Positions 47,859 through 57,607 of a stretch of DNA of 64,000 nucleotides are shown piece after piece. This stretch comes from Magnetovibrio sp. GTDB lineage: Bacteria > Pseudomonadota > Alphaproteobacteria > Rhodospirillales > Magnetovibrionaceae. The notes beneath the pieces are model-generated. The model had not been told where the DNA came from. It worked only from the letters and a program-made list of their open reading frames with translations, and ran no database searches. A program made the position numbers and the translations under genes. Where the stretch lies: positions 21,311 through 85,310 of the forward strand of contig JAPHSY010000010.1 of the NCBI GenBank assembly GCA_026196495.1. Direction: 5' to 3'. Numbering within the stretch: position 1 is the first letter of the stretch; each line of letters begins with the position of its first letter.

Positions 47859-48641
47859 CTAGGCGTCGTTCAAAATAAATCGAATGGGGACTTCAATGCT
47901 GGCGGCAATCGGTTTGCCGCCGCGTTTGGCTGGTGCAAATTGCCATTGGCGCACAGCCCGCAAAGCAGCCTTGTCCAAAATGGCGAAGCCGCTGCCTTTT
48001 TTAACTTTCACACTGCTGGGTTTGCCGTTTATGGAAACCTCTACCAACAACAGCACGACCCCTTGCATGGCGCGCCGTTGTGCAAGGGCCGGATAAGTGG
48101 GCTTGGGGTTGCGCAGATATGCTGCCGTACTAGACGGTGGTACATACGCATTTTGACTGCCCGCCGATGCCGTTTGTGGCTGGGGCACTGGTTTGGGTTT
48201 GGGCTTCGGTTTTGTAACTTCTTTAGGTTTGGGCTCGAGCTTAGGTTTTGGTTTCGCCACGGGTTTTGGTTTTGGTTCTGGCTTGGGCTTTGGTTTCGGT
48301 TGAACCACAGGCTGGGGAAGAGGGTCAGGCTCTGGCTCAGCGACTTCAGGTTCTGGCAAAGGTTCCGGTTCGGGTTCCGGCTCGGGTATGGGGTCAACCT
48401 TTGCTTCCTCAACGGGTTTCTCTTCAACCGGTTCGGGTTCGGGCTGAGCTGCAACTCCAAATGCAGATAGGTCCACGACTTCAAAGCCGCCCATGATCTG
48501 GGGTGGATCAATATTCATACGTTCCATTGCCACCAATCCAGCAACGATCGCAATATGCACGCTGGCTGCCACAGAAAAAGCCAGAGCAGAACGCGATAAC
48601 GTTTGGAATGAGTGGTGTTGAAGGCTGTATGACATGATCAC
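47859..48641 (-). CDS. tonB: TonB-family energy transducer
   Basis: N-terminal TM, EPEPEPEP/KPKPKP linker, C-terminal YLRNPKPTYPALAQRRAMQGVVLLLVEVSINGKPSSVKVKKGSGFAILDKAALRAVRQWQFAPAKR. Confidence 0.95.
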   Translation of the reverse strand: MIMSYSLQHHSFQTLSRSALAFSVAASVHIAIVAGLVAMERMNIDPPQIMGGFEVVDLSAFGVAAQPEPEPVEEKPVEEAKVDPIPEPEPEPEPLPEPEVAEPEPDPLPQPVVQPKPKPKPEPKPKPVAKPKPKLEPKPKEVTKPKPKPKPVPQPQTASAGSQNAYVPPSSTAAYLRNPKPTYPALAQRRAMQGVVLLLVEVSINGKPSSVKVKKGSGFAILDKAALRAVRQWQFAPAKRGGKPIAASIEVPIRFILNDA

Positions 48642-48650
48642 GTTTCCCGG

Positions 48651-49313
48651 TTAAACCACCAACAACATGCGGCGCAGACCCAGTGCCACCAAAATGATAG
48701 CTCCGGCCCACCGCATAATGGTGAGCATGTGCGGATGCTCCGCAGTCATTTCACGCCCCAGTTTTCCAAGCAATGGCATAACGATGAACAGTGGCGTGAC
48801 CGCAGCCCCCAATCCGAACATTGAACCCATGGCCAACCCCTGTAAGGGGTCGCCACCCAATGCAGATGCAGCCAGTAAGGCAGCCAACGGTGCACAGGGC
48901 ACAAAGCTGAGAACGAACCCAAGTGCCAATGGTGGAGCACCATTGAATAGCCGCGATGTGCGACAGCCTTTGACGGCTTTGTGGCCAAAGACCAACATGG
49001 CACCAGCGACAACACTGACACCACCAATGAGCCAATGACCAAGATCGCCTTCAACCACATCAAGTAAGATCTCACCGAGGTAACCTGCCGCTGCACCCAA
49101 AAGGGCATAGGCTAGAACCTTGCCTAAGGCGAAGGCTCCGGTTTGGCGAAAGGCATCACCAGCAGAATGTCCGCCGCCCACCACAAGCGCGCCCATAAAG
49201 GGCAAGCAAGTAGCGGTGCAGGCGGTTAACCCAACTGAAAGCCCAAGCACCCATATGGATGTTAGGCTAACAGCGATGGAGGCCCCATCAGGGTCATAAT
49301 ATTCCGGTCCCAT
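48651..49313 (-). CDS. Sulfite exporter TauE/SafE-like (DsbD-like) membrane protein
   Basis: VGLTACTATCLPFMGALVVGGG...FVLSFVPCAPLAALLAAS paired-Cys TM motifs. Confidence 0.8.
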   Translation of the reverse strand: MGPEYYDPDGASIAVSLTSIWVLGLSVGLTACTATCLPFMGALVVGGGHSAGDAFRQTGAFALGKVLAYALLGAAAGYLGEILLDVVEGDLGHWLIGGVSVVAGAMLVFGHKAVKGCRTSRLFNGAPPLALGFVLSFVPCAPLAALLAASALGGDPLQGLAMGSMFGLGAAVTPLFIVMPLLGKLGREMTAEHPHMLTIMRWAGAIILVALGLRRMLLVV

Positions 49314-49317
49314 AGGA

Positions 49318-50358
49318 TTACTCCGCTGGTGCTGGTTGGGTTGATGTTTTTTTCTTCGGCAAAGTCCCGTCGGGTTTGTCAATTTTTGCACGACGTTTCA
49401 TGTAAGCCCCTGAAGACTTAAACAATGCGACTGGGCCAAGCTTCAGTGACAGAACACCATCGTCTGGACAGAACTCAACACAGCGACCACACATGGTACA
49501 ATCGGCATGGAAGGCCTTAGACCCAAACTCAAATGCAACTTCATGGATGTCCATAGGGCAAGCCTGGTAACAGGCTTTGCATTTGCCGCATTTGTCGTTT
49601 GCATCAACTTTTGCCAGACGCAATGGCACCACTTTACGAAAGATTGCATGTAACGCCAGCATGGGGCAGACCCGGCAATAGGGCTGACGCATGCCAAAGG
49701 CTAAGATCAGAATAAATCCGAAAATCGCGCTACGTGCTGCACTAAACAAAAATGCCGTTGTGTCCGCCGTGTTGACGGCTATTTGTTCTGTGTTGGCCGT
49801 GAGTAACGTCGTGACAATACGAGACGGACAGACCTGGCAATAAGCATCACCTGTGACATAGCTGGTGTACCCCAGTCCCGCCATCAACGGCAAAACCAGA
49901 ACCAACAATATTAACACCGCCCATTTGACTGGGCGCACACGCCCAACGGTGTCTTGGGTTAAACGCCGTATACCCAGTTTAAGTCGCCGTCCAAGTTTGT
50001 AGGCGAGTTCTTGCACCGTACCCAAAGGGCAAATCCAACCGCAAAATGCTTTGTTCAGGACCACGAAGAAGGCAAAGAACGTCAACATGGTGAAGCCAAA
50101 TGGGATGATGTATTCGACACTGAATTGTTGCGCGCGAACAATACTTTCACCAACTCGGTGATGGAGTTGATGTTGCATGGGGATCAGTACGCAATAGCCA
50201 GCATTCTGTTGATCAAAAGCACATGATAGAGCTGGAAGTGCCCCGGTAACTTTATCAGCTAAGTAGTGGCCGACGATCGCCCCGCCATAGACCGTAAAGA
50301 ACAGCATAATCACCTGAACGGTGAGACGTAGGCGTGAAAGTGTAAATGCGCTCATCAT
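49318..50358 (-). CDS. NapH/NosR-like polyferredoxin membrane protein
   Basis: GWICPLGTVQELAYK; CRVCPMLALH; CGKCKACYQACPMDI and CTMCGRCVEFCPDDGV [4Fe-4S] motifs. Confidence 0.92.
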   Translation of the reverse strand: MMSAFTLSRLRLTVQVIMLFFTVYGGAIVGHYLADKVTGALPALSCAFDQQNAGYCVLIPMQHQLHHRVGESIVRAQQFSVEYIIPFGFTMLTFFAFFVVLNKAFCGWICPLGTVQELAYKLGRRLKLGIRRLTQDTVGRVRPVKWAVLILLVLVLPLMAGLGYTSYVTGDAYCQVCPSRIVTTLLTANTEQIAVNTADTTAFLFSAARSAIFGFILILAFGMRQPYCRVCPMLALHAIFRKVVPLRLAKVDANDKCGKCKACYQACPMDIHEVAFEFGSKAFHADCTMCGRCVEFCPDDGVLSLKLGPVALFKSSGAYMKRRAKIDKPDGTLPKKKTSTQPAPAE

Positions 50359-51218
50359 GATGATGTCTCCCCATTGGTTTTTTTACGACGACGTACAACG
50401 GGGACAGCCAAAGCCATGCCCAAGACGGCAAACCCAATACCGGCCAACAGGTCTTTATCCCCGTAAGCATCCAGTTCATAACTGTCGTTGTACGTAGCCA
50501 GTAAAGCGCCATCACGGACTGCGATCACAAACTTTGATCTTGGCGGTCTGCCGTGTCGCCACTGGGTTTTGGGGATGTCTTTGAAGTCTTGTGGAAAGGT
50601 GACATCAACAGTGCCATCGGCCTTTGTCATATATTCAAACTTTGACCCGTTTGATGTTTCCAATATGACGGGAAGGCCTTCAACGGGCTTTCCATCCATG
50701 CGAACATTAAAGCTCCAAGTTTCATTTTCGCGATAATGTGAATGTTCGCGTGGCAAGATCGTTGGGGTAATCTCAAACCCAGAGCGTGCAGAATTGAGCA
50801 AGTCACGCGGAGCTGGTCCGGGGTTTGAAAAATACTTCTGAGTAGTTGCTGTGGCTTCCTCTCCGTTTGGCCCATGACCCATAACACGTACTAGGTAATA
50901 GCCGCCCTGGTCGCCAGCTTCCATCGTCAGACCACCATTGTCATCTACTGTGAGGGGACGTGTTGCCGTTTCTAAGTCTTTTGTGTTGTGCCCATAGAAC
51001 GATGCGTAAGATTCTGCCTGCATGGCATGCATGTTATAGGCTTGGTACTTGGCATCGGATCGACTGTAACCACCTGCGGATAGGACCATTGGAAAAGTCG
51101 TCCACGTTGGCGCTGTCGCACCTTTTGGAGCCGCGCCATGACCTGCGTGCTGGGCGAGCGCTGAACTTGATGCCATCAACAGTGTCAAAGCAGATATTCG
51201 AATAATTGATTTTATCAT
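50355..51218 (-). CDS. Exported single-TM protein (DUF4198-like, metal-uptake associated)
   Basis: Signal peptide, GHGPNGEEA...; Ig-like extracytoplasmic part; C-terminal TM LLAGIGFAVLGMALAVPVV. Confidence 0.65.
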   Translation of the reverse strand: MIKSIIRISALTLLMASSSALAQHAGHGAAPKGATAPTWTTFPMVLSAGGYSRSDAKYQAYNMHAMQAESYASFYGHNTKDLETATRPLTVDDNGGLTMEAGDQGGYYLVRVMGHGPNGEEATATTQKYFSNPGPAPRDLLNSARSGFEITPTILPREHSHYRENETWSFNVRMDGKPVEGLPVILETSNGSKFEYMTKADGTVDVTFPQDFKDIPKTQWRHGRPPRSKFVIAVRDGALLATYNDSYELDAYGDKDLLAGIGFAVLGMALAVPVVRRRKKTNGETSS

Positions 51219-51229
51219 TTCGTTTACCC

Positions 51230-53341
51230 CTAAAAATTCTGACGATAGCTGAGAACAAAGGTGCGCGGTTGACCGGCAGAATAACTGCGGTCACCAGACG
51301 TATCTTTTTTCGCTTCAACCGCATATTTTCGGTCAAATAGATTTTCAATATTTAGAGATAATGAAGCATCATCATTAACGTCGTAGCTGGCATTGGCATT
51401 GGTGATGAACTTAAAGCCCGAGTACGTTTCAGTATTGGCATTATCCAATTGGTACTCGCTCCACGTTTCTGTACGGATGCCAGCTTTTAAGCCCCAGCCG
51501 CTGTCATAATTTGCGGATAAAGAGTACTGGTGTTCAGGCACATAAGGCATTCGGTTGCCAGAACGGTCTTGGTTAACACTGCTGACCACTTCGTTAAATT
51601 TAATGAACGTGAAGTCTGAGTAAGCATAGTTTGCGCCAAGCGTGATTTGATCGTTTACGACATAGTTACCCGCGAATTCAAAGCCCCTCTTTTCAACCTC
51701 ACCAGCATTTTGATATGTGGTGCTGTCTTCATAGACGGATACGATTTCGTTATCGACTGTCGTGTAATATATCGCTGCGTCATATCTGAAATCGGCCTGA
51801 CGTCCCTTGGCACCGATTTCGAAGGTACGTGTGGTGGATTTATCCAAAGAAGAATTGGTTTCAATTTCACTATTGGATGGGACTTGGTCGGATTGTGCAA
51901 TGGACCCATAAATGTTGGTGTTCTTGTCAATGGCGTAACTGCCGCCGATTCGAGACGATAGCAAATCAAATCGTTTCACAACAATGCTGGGGCCATCGCC
52001 ATCGGTAAAACTTGCTGATGCCCAGCTATATTGACGGTATTCGTTTTTATCCAGATCAAATTTTGAATGATCGTAACGGAAACTAAGGTCAAGCAAGCTT
52101 TCGTCTGTAGGGTGAAGTGTTTCTTGTACAAAGAAACCCAATTGGGTATGGCTCGCATCTTCGCGCTCCATCAAGGTTCCTTTTTGGTCCGACAAAACTG
52201 CACTAAGGCGCCCGAATGAAGTTGTGTAATCCTTGTATTCATATTTTTCAGCATCGATGCTGAGATCCAATCGTGCACTTACCCCGGCGACCAGCATAGC
52301 CTCACCAAACAGATCGTGTTTGTAATTGATTTCGCCATCACCGCCGATGACGTAGTTATTTGGGCTGTCGTTGATACCAGCCGTCACAGGGTGGTAATGG
52401 CCCCACTTGGTGCCATAAATGCGGGGTTTATAGGTGATGTTGCCATCTTCATATTCGTATTTTGAATTGAAAAAATAACTGTTGGAATCACGGCCGGAAT
52501 AATCCCATGCACTATCATTTCCCGTCTGTTTGCCCGTGGATTTAAAGGTTTCAAACTGTGCGTCATCCATTGATCCGGGCAACTGCATATTGACTTCGGA
52601 AACGCTGAATTCTGTTTCCAATGTTCCACCATTCTCAAAGATATGACCGTGTTTTATGCTGCCCTGTGTGCTTTCAAACCGATTCCATCGGCGCCAGTTG
52701 TTTTCAATAGCACGTCGTGACAACGTCACAGCAAATGCATCATTGTCACCAACCATTGAACCAACACGTGTATGCAGGTTTGTTGTGCCGCTGGTGCCTC
52801 CGCCAAGACGTACACGGTTTTCTTCGGTATCAAATACAGATTTCGAAAGAATTTGAATAACACCACCAGCAGAGCCGCCACCGTAAATTGAGCCGGGGCC
52901 TTTGGTGACCTCAATGCGTTCAATGTCTTGAGTGTCGATAAAATCAAAACGGGTAAAGCTGTCTGGGTCCGTCATCGGCACACCATCACGCAGGACCATG
53001 ATTTCACGCACACCATAGGCGGCCTTTTGTCCGGCACCGCGGATCACCAAACGTGAGTCAAATCCACCGTTTTTGGAATTGATTTGGACACCAGGCGTTC
53101 CTTGGAGTGCATCCTTGATGTTGAACATTTTTTCGTTATCGATGCGTTCAGAACCGATCACGGTGATGGATGCTGGAACTTCTTTGGTGCTGCGTTCAGC
53201 GCGGGTTGCGGTGACGGACACTTCATCGAGTAAAATGGTGCCAGCGTCTTGGGCCAATACAGGAAATGCTGCTGTTGTGCTGAGAAGAAAGCTGCCCAAT
53301 GCTACGTGAGCTTTCCCCACGTTTGTGTATTTAGTAAACAT
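51230..53341 (-). CDS. TonB-dependent outer-membrane receptor
   Basis: TonB box-like TILLDEVSVTATRAER, plug domain ALQGTPGVQINSKNGGFDSRLVIRG, C-terminal LFDRKYAV...RTFVLSYRQNF. Confidence 0.95.
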   Translation of the reverse strand: MFTKYTNVGKAHVALGSFLLSTTAAFPVLAQDAGTILLDEVSVTATRAERSTKEVPASITVIGSERIDNEKMFNIKDALQGTPGVQINSKNGGFDSRLVIRGAGQKAAYGVREIMVLRDGVPMTDPDSFTRFDFIDTQDIERIEVTKGPGSIYGGGSAGGVIQILSKSVFDTEENRVRLGGGTSGTTNLHTRVGSMVGDNDAFAVTLSRRAIENNWRRWNRFESTQGSIKHGHIFENGGTLETEFSVSEVNMQLPGSMDDAQFETFKSTGKQTGNDSAWDYSGRDSNSYFFNSKYEYEDGNITYKPRIYGTKWGHYHPVTAGINDSPNNYVIGGDGEINYKHDLFGEAMLVAGVSARLDLSIDAEKYEYKDYTTSFGRLSAVLSDQKGTLMEREDASHTQLGFFVQETLHPTDESLLDLSFRYDHSKFDLDKNEYRQYSWASASFTDGDGPSIVVKRFDLLSSRIGGSYAIDKNTNIYGSIAQSDQVPSNSEIETNSSLDKSTTRTFEIGAKGRQADFRYDAAIYYTTVDNEIVSVYEDSTTYQNAGEVEKRGFEFAGNYVVNDQITLGANYAYSDFTFIKFNEVVSSVNQDRSGNRMPYVPEHQYSLSANYDSGWGLKAGIRTETWSEYQLDNANTETYSGFKFITNANASYDVNDDASLSLNIENLFDRKYAVEAKKDTSGDRSYSAGQPRTFVLSYRQNF

Positions 53342-53465
53342 ATCGTTTGTTGTGCCCCCCAATATGGGACATCCCCTTACACTATTATTTGATTTTCTGA
53401 AGACCCGCATAACGCATATGCCCAGACCCAATAGGGGCGGGGATGCACTTACGCGGTATTAGGAA

Positions 53466-53882
53466 TCAAACGTTTAGGGGTGGTGCGCGAGACGGCTGGG
53501 GGGTGCCGCGCCAAATGCTGATGCGGTGTTCACTGGTAATTTGGGCGAACGAAACACGGTTGTCAGCATGGCTATCAACAATGATTGTGCTGACTTCAGG
53601 CTGCAACAGTGATGGTGCAGAATATGTAAAGCAGAACGGACACTGTCTTGCATCCTGAGCATCGATGGGGGAACCATCAGCATTGATGGGGATCTGTTTG
53701 ACCCCATTTGCCGTACAGATAATTTGGTATTCAACATCTTGGTCTGGGGCGAAGGCCAAAGCTTGGCCAAATGGCATCAACACTTGGGCCAACAGAGTAA
53801 ACACCGCCAGCCACGCCGGAATTCGGCGTGCTAAATGTGCTGAGCGCGTTGGGCGCAGGGTGTTTTTCTGGCGGGCCATCAA
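53466..53882 (-). CDS. DUF2946-like exported protein
   Basis: LLAQVLMPFGQALAFA signal; TANGVKQIPINADG...QCPFCFTY. Confidence 0.65.
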   Translation of the reverse strand: MMARQKNTLRPTRSAHLARRIPAWLAVFTLLAQVLMPFGQALAFAPDQDVEYQIICTANGVKQIPINADGSPIDAQDARQCPFCFTYSAPSLLQPEVSTIIVDSHADNRVSFAQITSEHRISIWRGTPQPSRAPPLNV

Positions 53883-53982
53883 GGTTGTCCAAGTTATCTG
53901 TTGAACAGATAAAATCATCAATTTTGCGTTACACTAACTACACGCGTTGGATATAACAAGCCACCCAAATGGGTATTTTTCC

Positions 53983-53996
53983 TTGATCATCATCAA
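53983..53996. promoter_or_regulatory. Perfect FNR/Dnr box
   Basis: TTGAT-CATC-ATCAA, between the metal-uptake operon and the hemerythrin kinase. Confidence 0.7.
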
Positions 53997-54035
53997 TTTA
54001 GCTGCAGGGCTAGAGGGTTTATAGATCAAACATAG

Positions 54036-54049
54036 TTGAGCAAGATCAA
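54036..54049. promoter_or_regulatory. Second FNR/Dnr-like box
   Basis: TTGAG-CAAG-ATCAA, 53 bp from the first box. Confidence 0.55.
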
Positions 54050-54239
54050 GGAAGTGATTGAATTATAAGTCGATAGTTAGCATTGTGATCACTATGTCCT
54101 CATCTAAGCTAAATGCAAAGGATGAAGATAGATGTATCATCAACATCAGACGCAGAGAACTGCCTTAGAAGAGCGAGCCTGTGTATATAATTATTGATTT
54201 CAGTTTTGTATTGTTGATTGATATCGCACAAGGTTTCTA

Positions 54240-56699
54240 ATGGGTAACAGCTCGCTCAAGTTTAAAATCTATTCCATGTTGGCCGTAATTGGAATGGTTA
54301 CAGCTGTGGCTATTATTTCAGTCCTCTCGTTGATGGAAGATGCCAAAAACGATAGTGAAATTATTGATGTCTTAGGTCGTCAACGCATGTTGTCCCAGGC
54401 AATGGGTAAGGTGGTTCTGGGACACACGATGAAGAGTTCTTTCGTGCGTCAAGTCGAAAGCAACATTGTTGAGCTCGATCAATTCATCTCCTCAATGCGT
54501 ACGGTTTATACTGATAGTGTGATCAATGCTTCGGAAAACACCGATCTGATGTATTCAATGGATCCTGAAATGGAATCTCATTCGGCTATTCCGTATCCTG
54601 CAACGTTTACCCGCATGGTGAATGCCTTGTTTTCTGAAAAGTCGGAAACCAAGGCTGATATTTTGGCAAAGGATCCAATCAATCCTGATAAAAGTCTGAA
54701 GACCGATATGGATCGAGAGGCCTATGAGGAACTGATCAAAAATCCTGATCAGGTTTTGATGATGCCGCGTGAACAAGATGACAATGTGTTGCTTTACTTC
54801 TATTCGGCCGATCTTGCCACTTCTCAGGTTTGCGTAAGTTGTCACAAGCAAATCCAAGGCAAAGAGTTTGAAATTCATGATTTGCTTGGTATCCGTAAAT
54901 ATACCGTCGTGTTCTCACCCGATGTTGCTGTCGGGAGTGATCTACTTAATCCCTCACTAGAAGAATATGAAACAGCTCTACTGGTTTTTGAGCAAACCTT
55001 GGATGCGATCCGTTCAGGTGGTCAATATCCGGTTGATTTGGACCTAACAAAGTTTGCACACATCGACGCAATTCAAAGTCCATCGTTTCAAGTATCCGCG
55101 GCCAAAACGCAGATTGCCCTGAATAGTTTTATTATGATGGCGATTGATGTTTTGAACGACAATAGAACTTCCGAGGCACGGCAAGATTCTGTTTCTAACA
55201 TTCTCTTCCAAAGTAACAAGCTTCGTGCGCTTAGCAACGAATTGGTTCAGGCGTACCGTGAAATTGCGGATAAAAATCAAACAGCAATTCGGGTATCGTT
55301 GTTGGCTGCAGGGATGGGGATTTTTGCTGTAATTGGTTTAATCGTCATCTTCTTTTCAAAGGGGATCATCACACCGCTGCGCGATATCACCAATGTGATG
55401 AACAAGGTTGCTGAAGAAAACCTTACCGTTAATGTCCCTGAGACAAACCGCGGTGATGAAATTGGTGAAATGGCGAAGGCCCTTGAAGTCTTTAAACTCA
55501 ATATCATTGAGAAAAATAGACGTGAACAAGCTCGTGTCGAAGCCAACTTAGCAAAAGAAAAAGCAGAAGCAGCTAACGTAGCTAAGTCTGAATTTCTTGC
55601 GAGTATGAGTCATGAGTTGAGAACGCCACTCAATGCGATTATTGGCTTTTCCCAGATGTTGCAGTTTGATCCTAAAAATCCGCTTTCGGATGTACAGCGT
55701 GAACATACGGATAATATTTTGAAAGGTGGCAATCACCTTCTTGCCTTGGTCAATGAAATTTTGGATCTTGCACGGATTGAGGCTGACCAGCTTGATCTAT
55801 CGTTGGAAGACGTTAGTGCCAACGATGTCGTTATGGAATGTATGACCTTGATGGCACCGCTTGCAGAACAGCACGAAATTACAATTATCGATAAGTTCAG
55901 CAATCAAGCTGATAGTGTTTTGCACACTGATCGATTGCGTATAAAGCAGGTGATACTGAATTTGTTATCTAATGCCATCAAATATAATAATGCAGGTGGT
56001 AGGGTAACTGTAACAGGTAGCATTTCCCAAGAAGGTTTCCTCAATATTTCTGTTACCGACACGGGCTATGGGATTGCCAGTGAAAATCAGCCAGGTATTT
56101 TCCAAATGTTTCACCGCTTAGTTGTTGATCCAACCATTGCCAAAGAAGGCATGGGGATTGGCCTTGCTGTAACCAAGTTGTTGGTCGAACGTATGGCAGG
56201 ACGTATTGGCTTTGAGAGTAAAGAAGGTGTTGGCAGTACTTTTTGGCTAAAACTACCATTGGCATCAAATGATGAGGTTTTGATCTGGACCAAACGTATG
56301 CGCATTGGTGTCGATGCCATCGATAAAGATCACCAAACCTTATTCTTATTGCTTAACCGCCTCACTCACCGCACAGCTAATGACGCTGACGTTGATGATG
56401 TTTTGGAAGAGCTGATTGACTATACCCTCAATCACTTTAAACGCGAAGAAGCCGTGATGGCAGTGTGTGGTTATCCTGAACTGACAAGTCATCACGAGTT
56501 ACATATAAAACTCTCAAACGAAGTGGATGAATTGGCAAAGTCTTGGCGTGCTGAGCGTGCGCCTGAGACACTGTTTGCGTTACGTGATTTTGTCAAAGAT
56601 TGGCTCTACAACCACATCATTAAAGTCGACACTGAAATAGTGCCTTATACAGAAGGTCGAGATCACGTGATTCGTAAAGCACTTGATAATCTCAACTAG
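54240..56699 (+). CDS. Sensor histidine kinase: PilJ-like + heme-c (DUF3365/Tll0287-like) sensor, HAMP, HisKA, HATPase, C-terminal bacteriohemerythrin
   Basis: [69 protein letters not shown] / HFKREEAVM / HHELH / HIIKVD hemerythrin ligands. Confidence 0.93.
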   Translation: MGNSSLKFKIYSMLAVIGMVTAVAIISVLSLMEDAKNDSEIIDVLGRQRMLSQAMGKVVLGHTMKSSFVRQVESNIVELDQFISSMRTVYTDSVINASENTDLMYSMDPEMESHSAIPYPATFTRMVNALFSEKSETKADILAKDPINPDKSLKTDMDREAYEELIKNPDQVLMMPREQDDNVLLYFYSADLATSQVCVSCHKQIQGKEFEIHDLLGIRKYTVVFSPDVAVGSDLLNPSLEEYETALLVFEQTLDAIRSGGQYPVDLDLTKFAHIDAIQSPSFQVSAAKTQIALNSFIMMAIDVLNDNRTSEARQDSVSNILFQSNKLRALSNELVQAYREIADKNQTAIRVSLLAAGMGIFAVIGLIVIFFSKGIITPLRDITNVMNKVAEENLTVNVPETNRGDEIGEMAKALEVFKLNIIEKNRREQARVEANLAKEKAEAANVAKSEFLASMSHELRTPLNAIIGFSQMLQFDPKNPLSDVQREHTDNILKGGNHLLALVNEILDLARIEADQLDLSLEDVSANDVVMECMTLMAPLAEQHEITIIDKFSNQADSVLHTDRLRIKQVILNLLSNAIKYNNAGGRVTVTGSISQEGFLNISVTDTGYGIASENQPGIFQMFHRLVVDPTIAKEGMGIGLAVTKLLVERMAGRIGFESKEGVGSTFWLKLPLASNDEVLIWTKRMRIGVDAIDKDHQTLFLLLNRLTHRTANDADVDDVLEELIDYTLNHFKREEAVMAVCGYPELTSHHELHIKLSNEVDELAKSWRAERAPETLFALRDFVKDWLYNHIIKVDTEIVPYTEGRDHVIRKALDNLN

Positions 56700-56789
56700 T
56701 TCGGATTGATACTTGGTATGCAGTATTGTGATAAGTGTGGTTTACTGAAGAAGATATAATTTCACTTGTTAGATGCTTGGGGATATTTC

Positions 56790-57326
56790 ATGAAACTTGC
56801 ACCGTTTACCCCATACATGAGCAAACCAACCAATGAAAGTCGGTTGGCTATCACACACCAGATTATGACCGTGTCTGATGAAACGACAGATCAAATTGTT
56901 CAAGGTTTGATACAGGTCATTGCGATGGAAGGCCCAGTCCTGTCCACGCGTGCATTTACGCTGTATGCCAAGAAGGGCGGTTTGGCTAAGCTTAGTGGTA
57001 AGGCTGCCAAGCGGTTTTCTGCGGCCCTTAAAAAGGGCATTGTAGAAGGTAAAATTTCAATGGAACTCGATACCGATGCCGTTGATACTCAGGCATTGTT
57101 GTGGCTACCCACAATGGAACGTGTTAACCCGCGTGAGTCTGGGAACCGTGGTTTTGATGATATTCCTGCATCAGAATTGGGGGAGGTTATGTTTGAGCTT
57201 GCTGCTGAAGTCGGTGATGACAAGGATACTGTATTCCAGGCCATAGCTGATCTTTATGGGCTGAAGCAACTCCCGAAAAATGCCACGACACGCTTGGATT
57301 ACGTGTTTCGAGATTATCTAAGTTGA
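56790..57326 (+). CDS. Unknown protein with DUF3320-like segment
   Basis: VSDETTDQIVQGLIQVIAMEGPVLSTRAFTLYAKKGGLAKLSGKAAKRFSAALKKGIVEGKI. Confidence 0.55.
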   Translation: MKLAPFTPYMSKPTNESRLAITHQIMTVSDETTDQIVQGLIQVIAMEGPVLSTRAFTLYAKKGGLAKLSGKAAKRFSAALKKGIVEGKISMELDTDAVDTQALLWLPTMERVNPRESGNRGFDDIPASELGEVMFELAAEVGDDKDTVFQAIADLYGLKQLPKNATTRLDYVFRDYLS

Positions 57327-57607
57327 TGACAACCATGAAAGAAAGCTGGAAAGGTATTGGGGTGATTTCTGCAATGATCGTCCTGGTGCCCTGGTACATG
57401 TCCGGCTTTTCGACTGTGGCTTTGGGCTATTGGCTCCAAGCCGCTATGGCCTTGGTGATTGGTGCACTAATTGTCGGCCCCTTGATCAATTTGGTTGAGC
57501 GTCGTCTCGGCAAAAGTGCAGCCGGCCTCGTGGCATTATTGATTTTGCCAGAGACCGTGCTGTTTCTTCACTTTTACGTATTCCCCAGTATTACCGGACA
57601 GAGTTGA
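57323..57607 (+). CDS. Small membrane protein of unknown function
   Basis: 94 aa, three predicted TMs; 4 bp overlap with the preceding gene. Confidence 0.6.
   Translation: MMTTMKESWKGIGVISAMIVLVPWYMSGFSTVALGYWLQAAMALVIGALIVGPLINLVERRLGKSAAGLVALLILPETVLFLHFYVFPSITGQS

Noticed and set aside
48170-48440. Tandem-repeat-like ggttt/gggttcgg tract, considered as a repeat array
   Set aside because: It encodes the TonB KPKPKP/EPEPEP linker; protein low complexity, not a CRISPR or satellite.
47814-48470. 218 aa ORF rich in F/W/G opposite tonB
   Set aside because: Arises from the Pro/Lys/Glu repeat linker of TonB read on the other strand.
48844-48854. aggggtcgcca match to the tRNA-Glu 3' end as a distal att site
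   Set aside because: Short match inside a SafE-like CDS without further tRNA similarity; chance.
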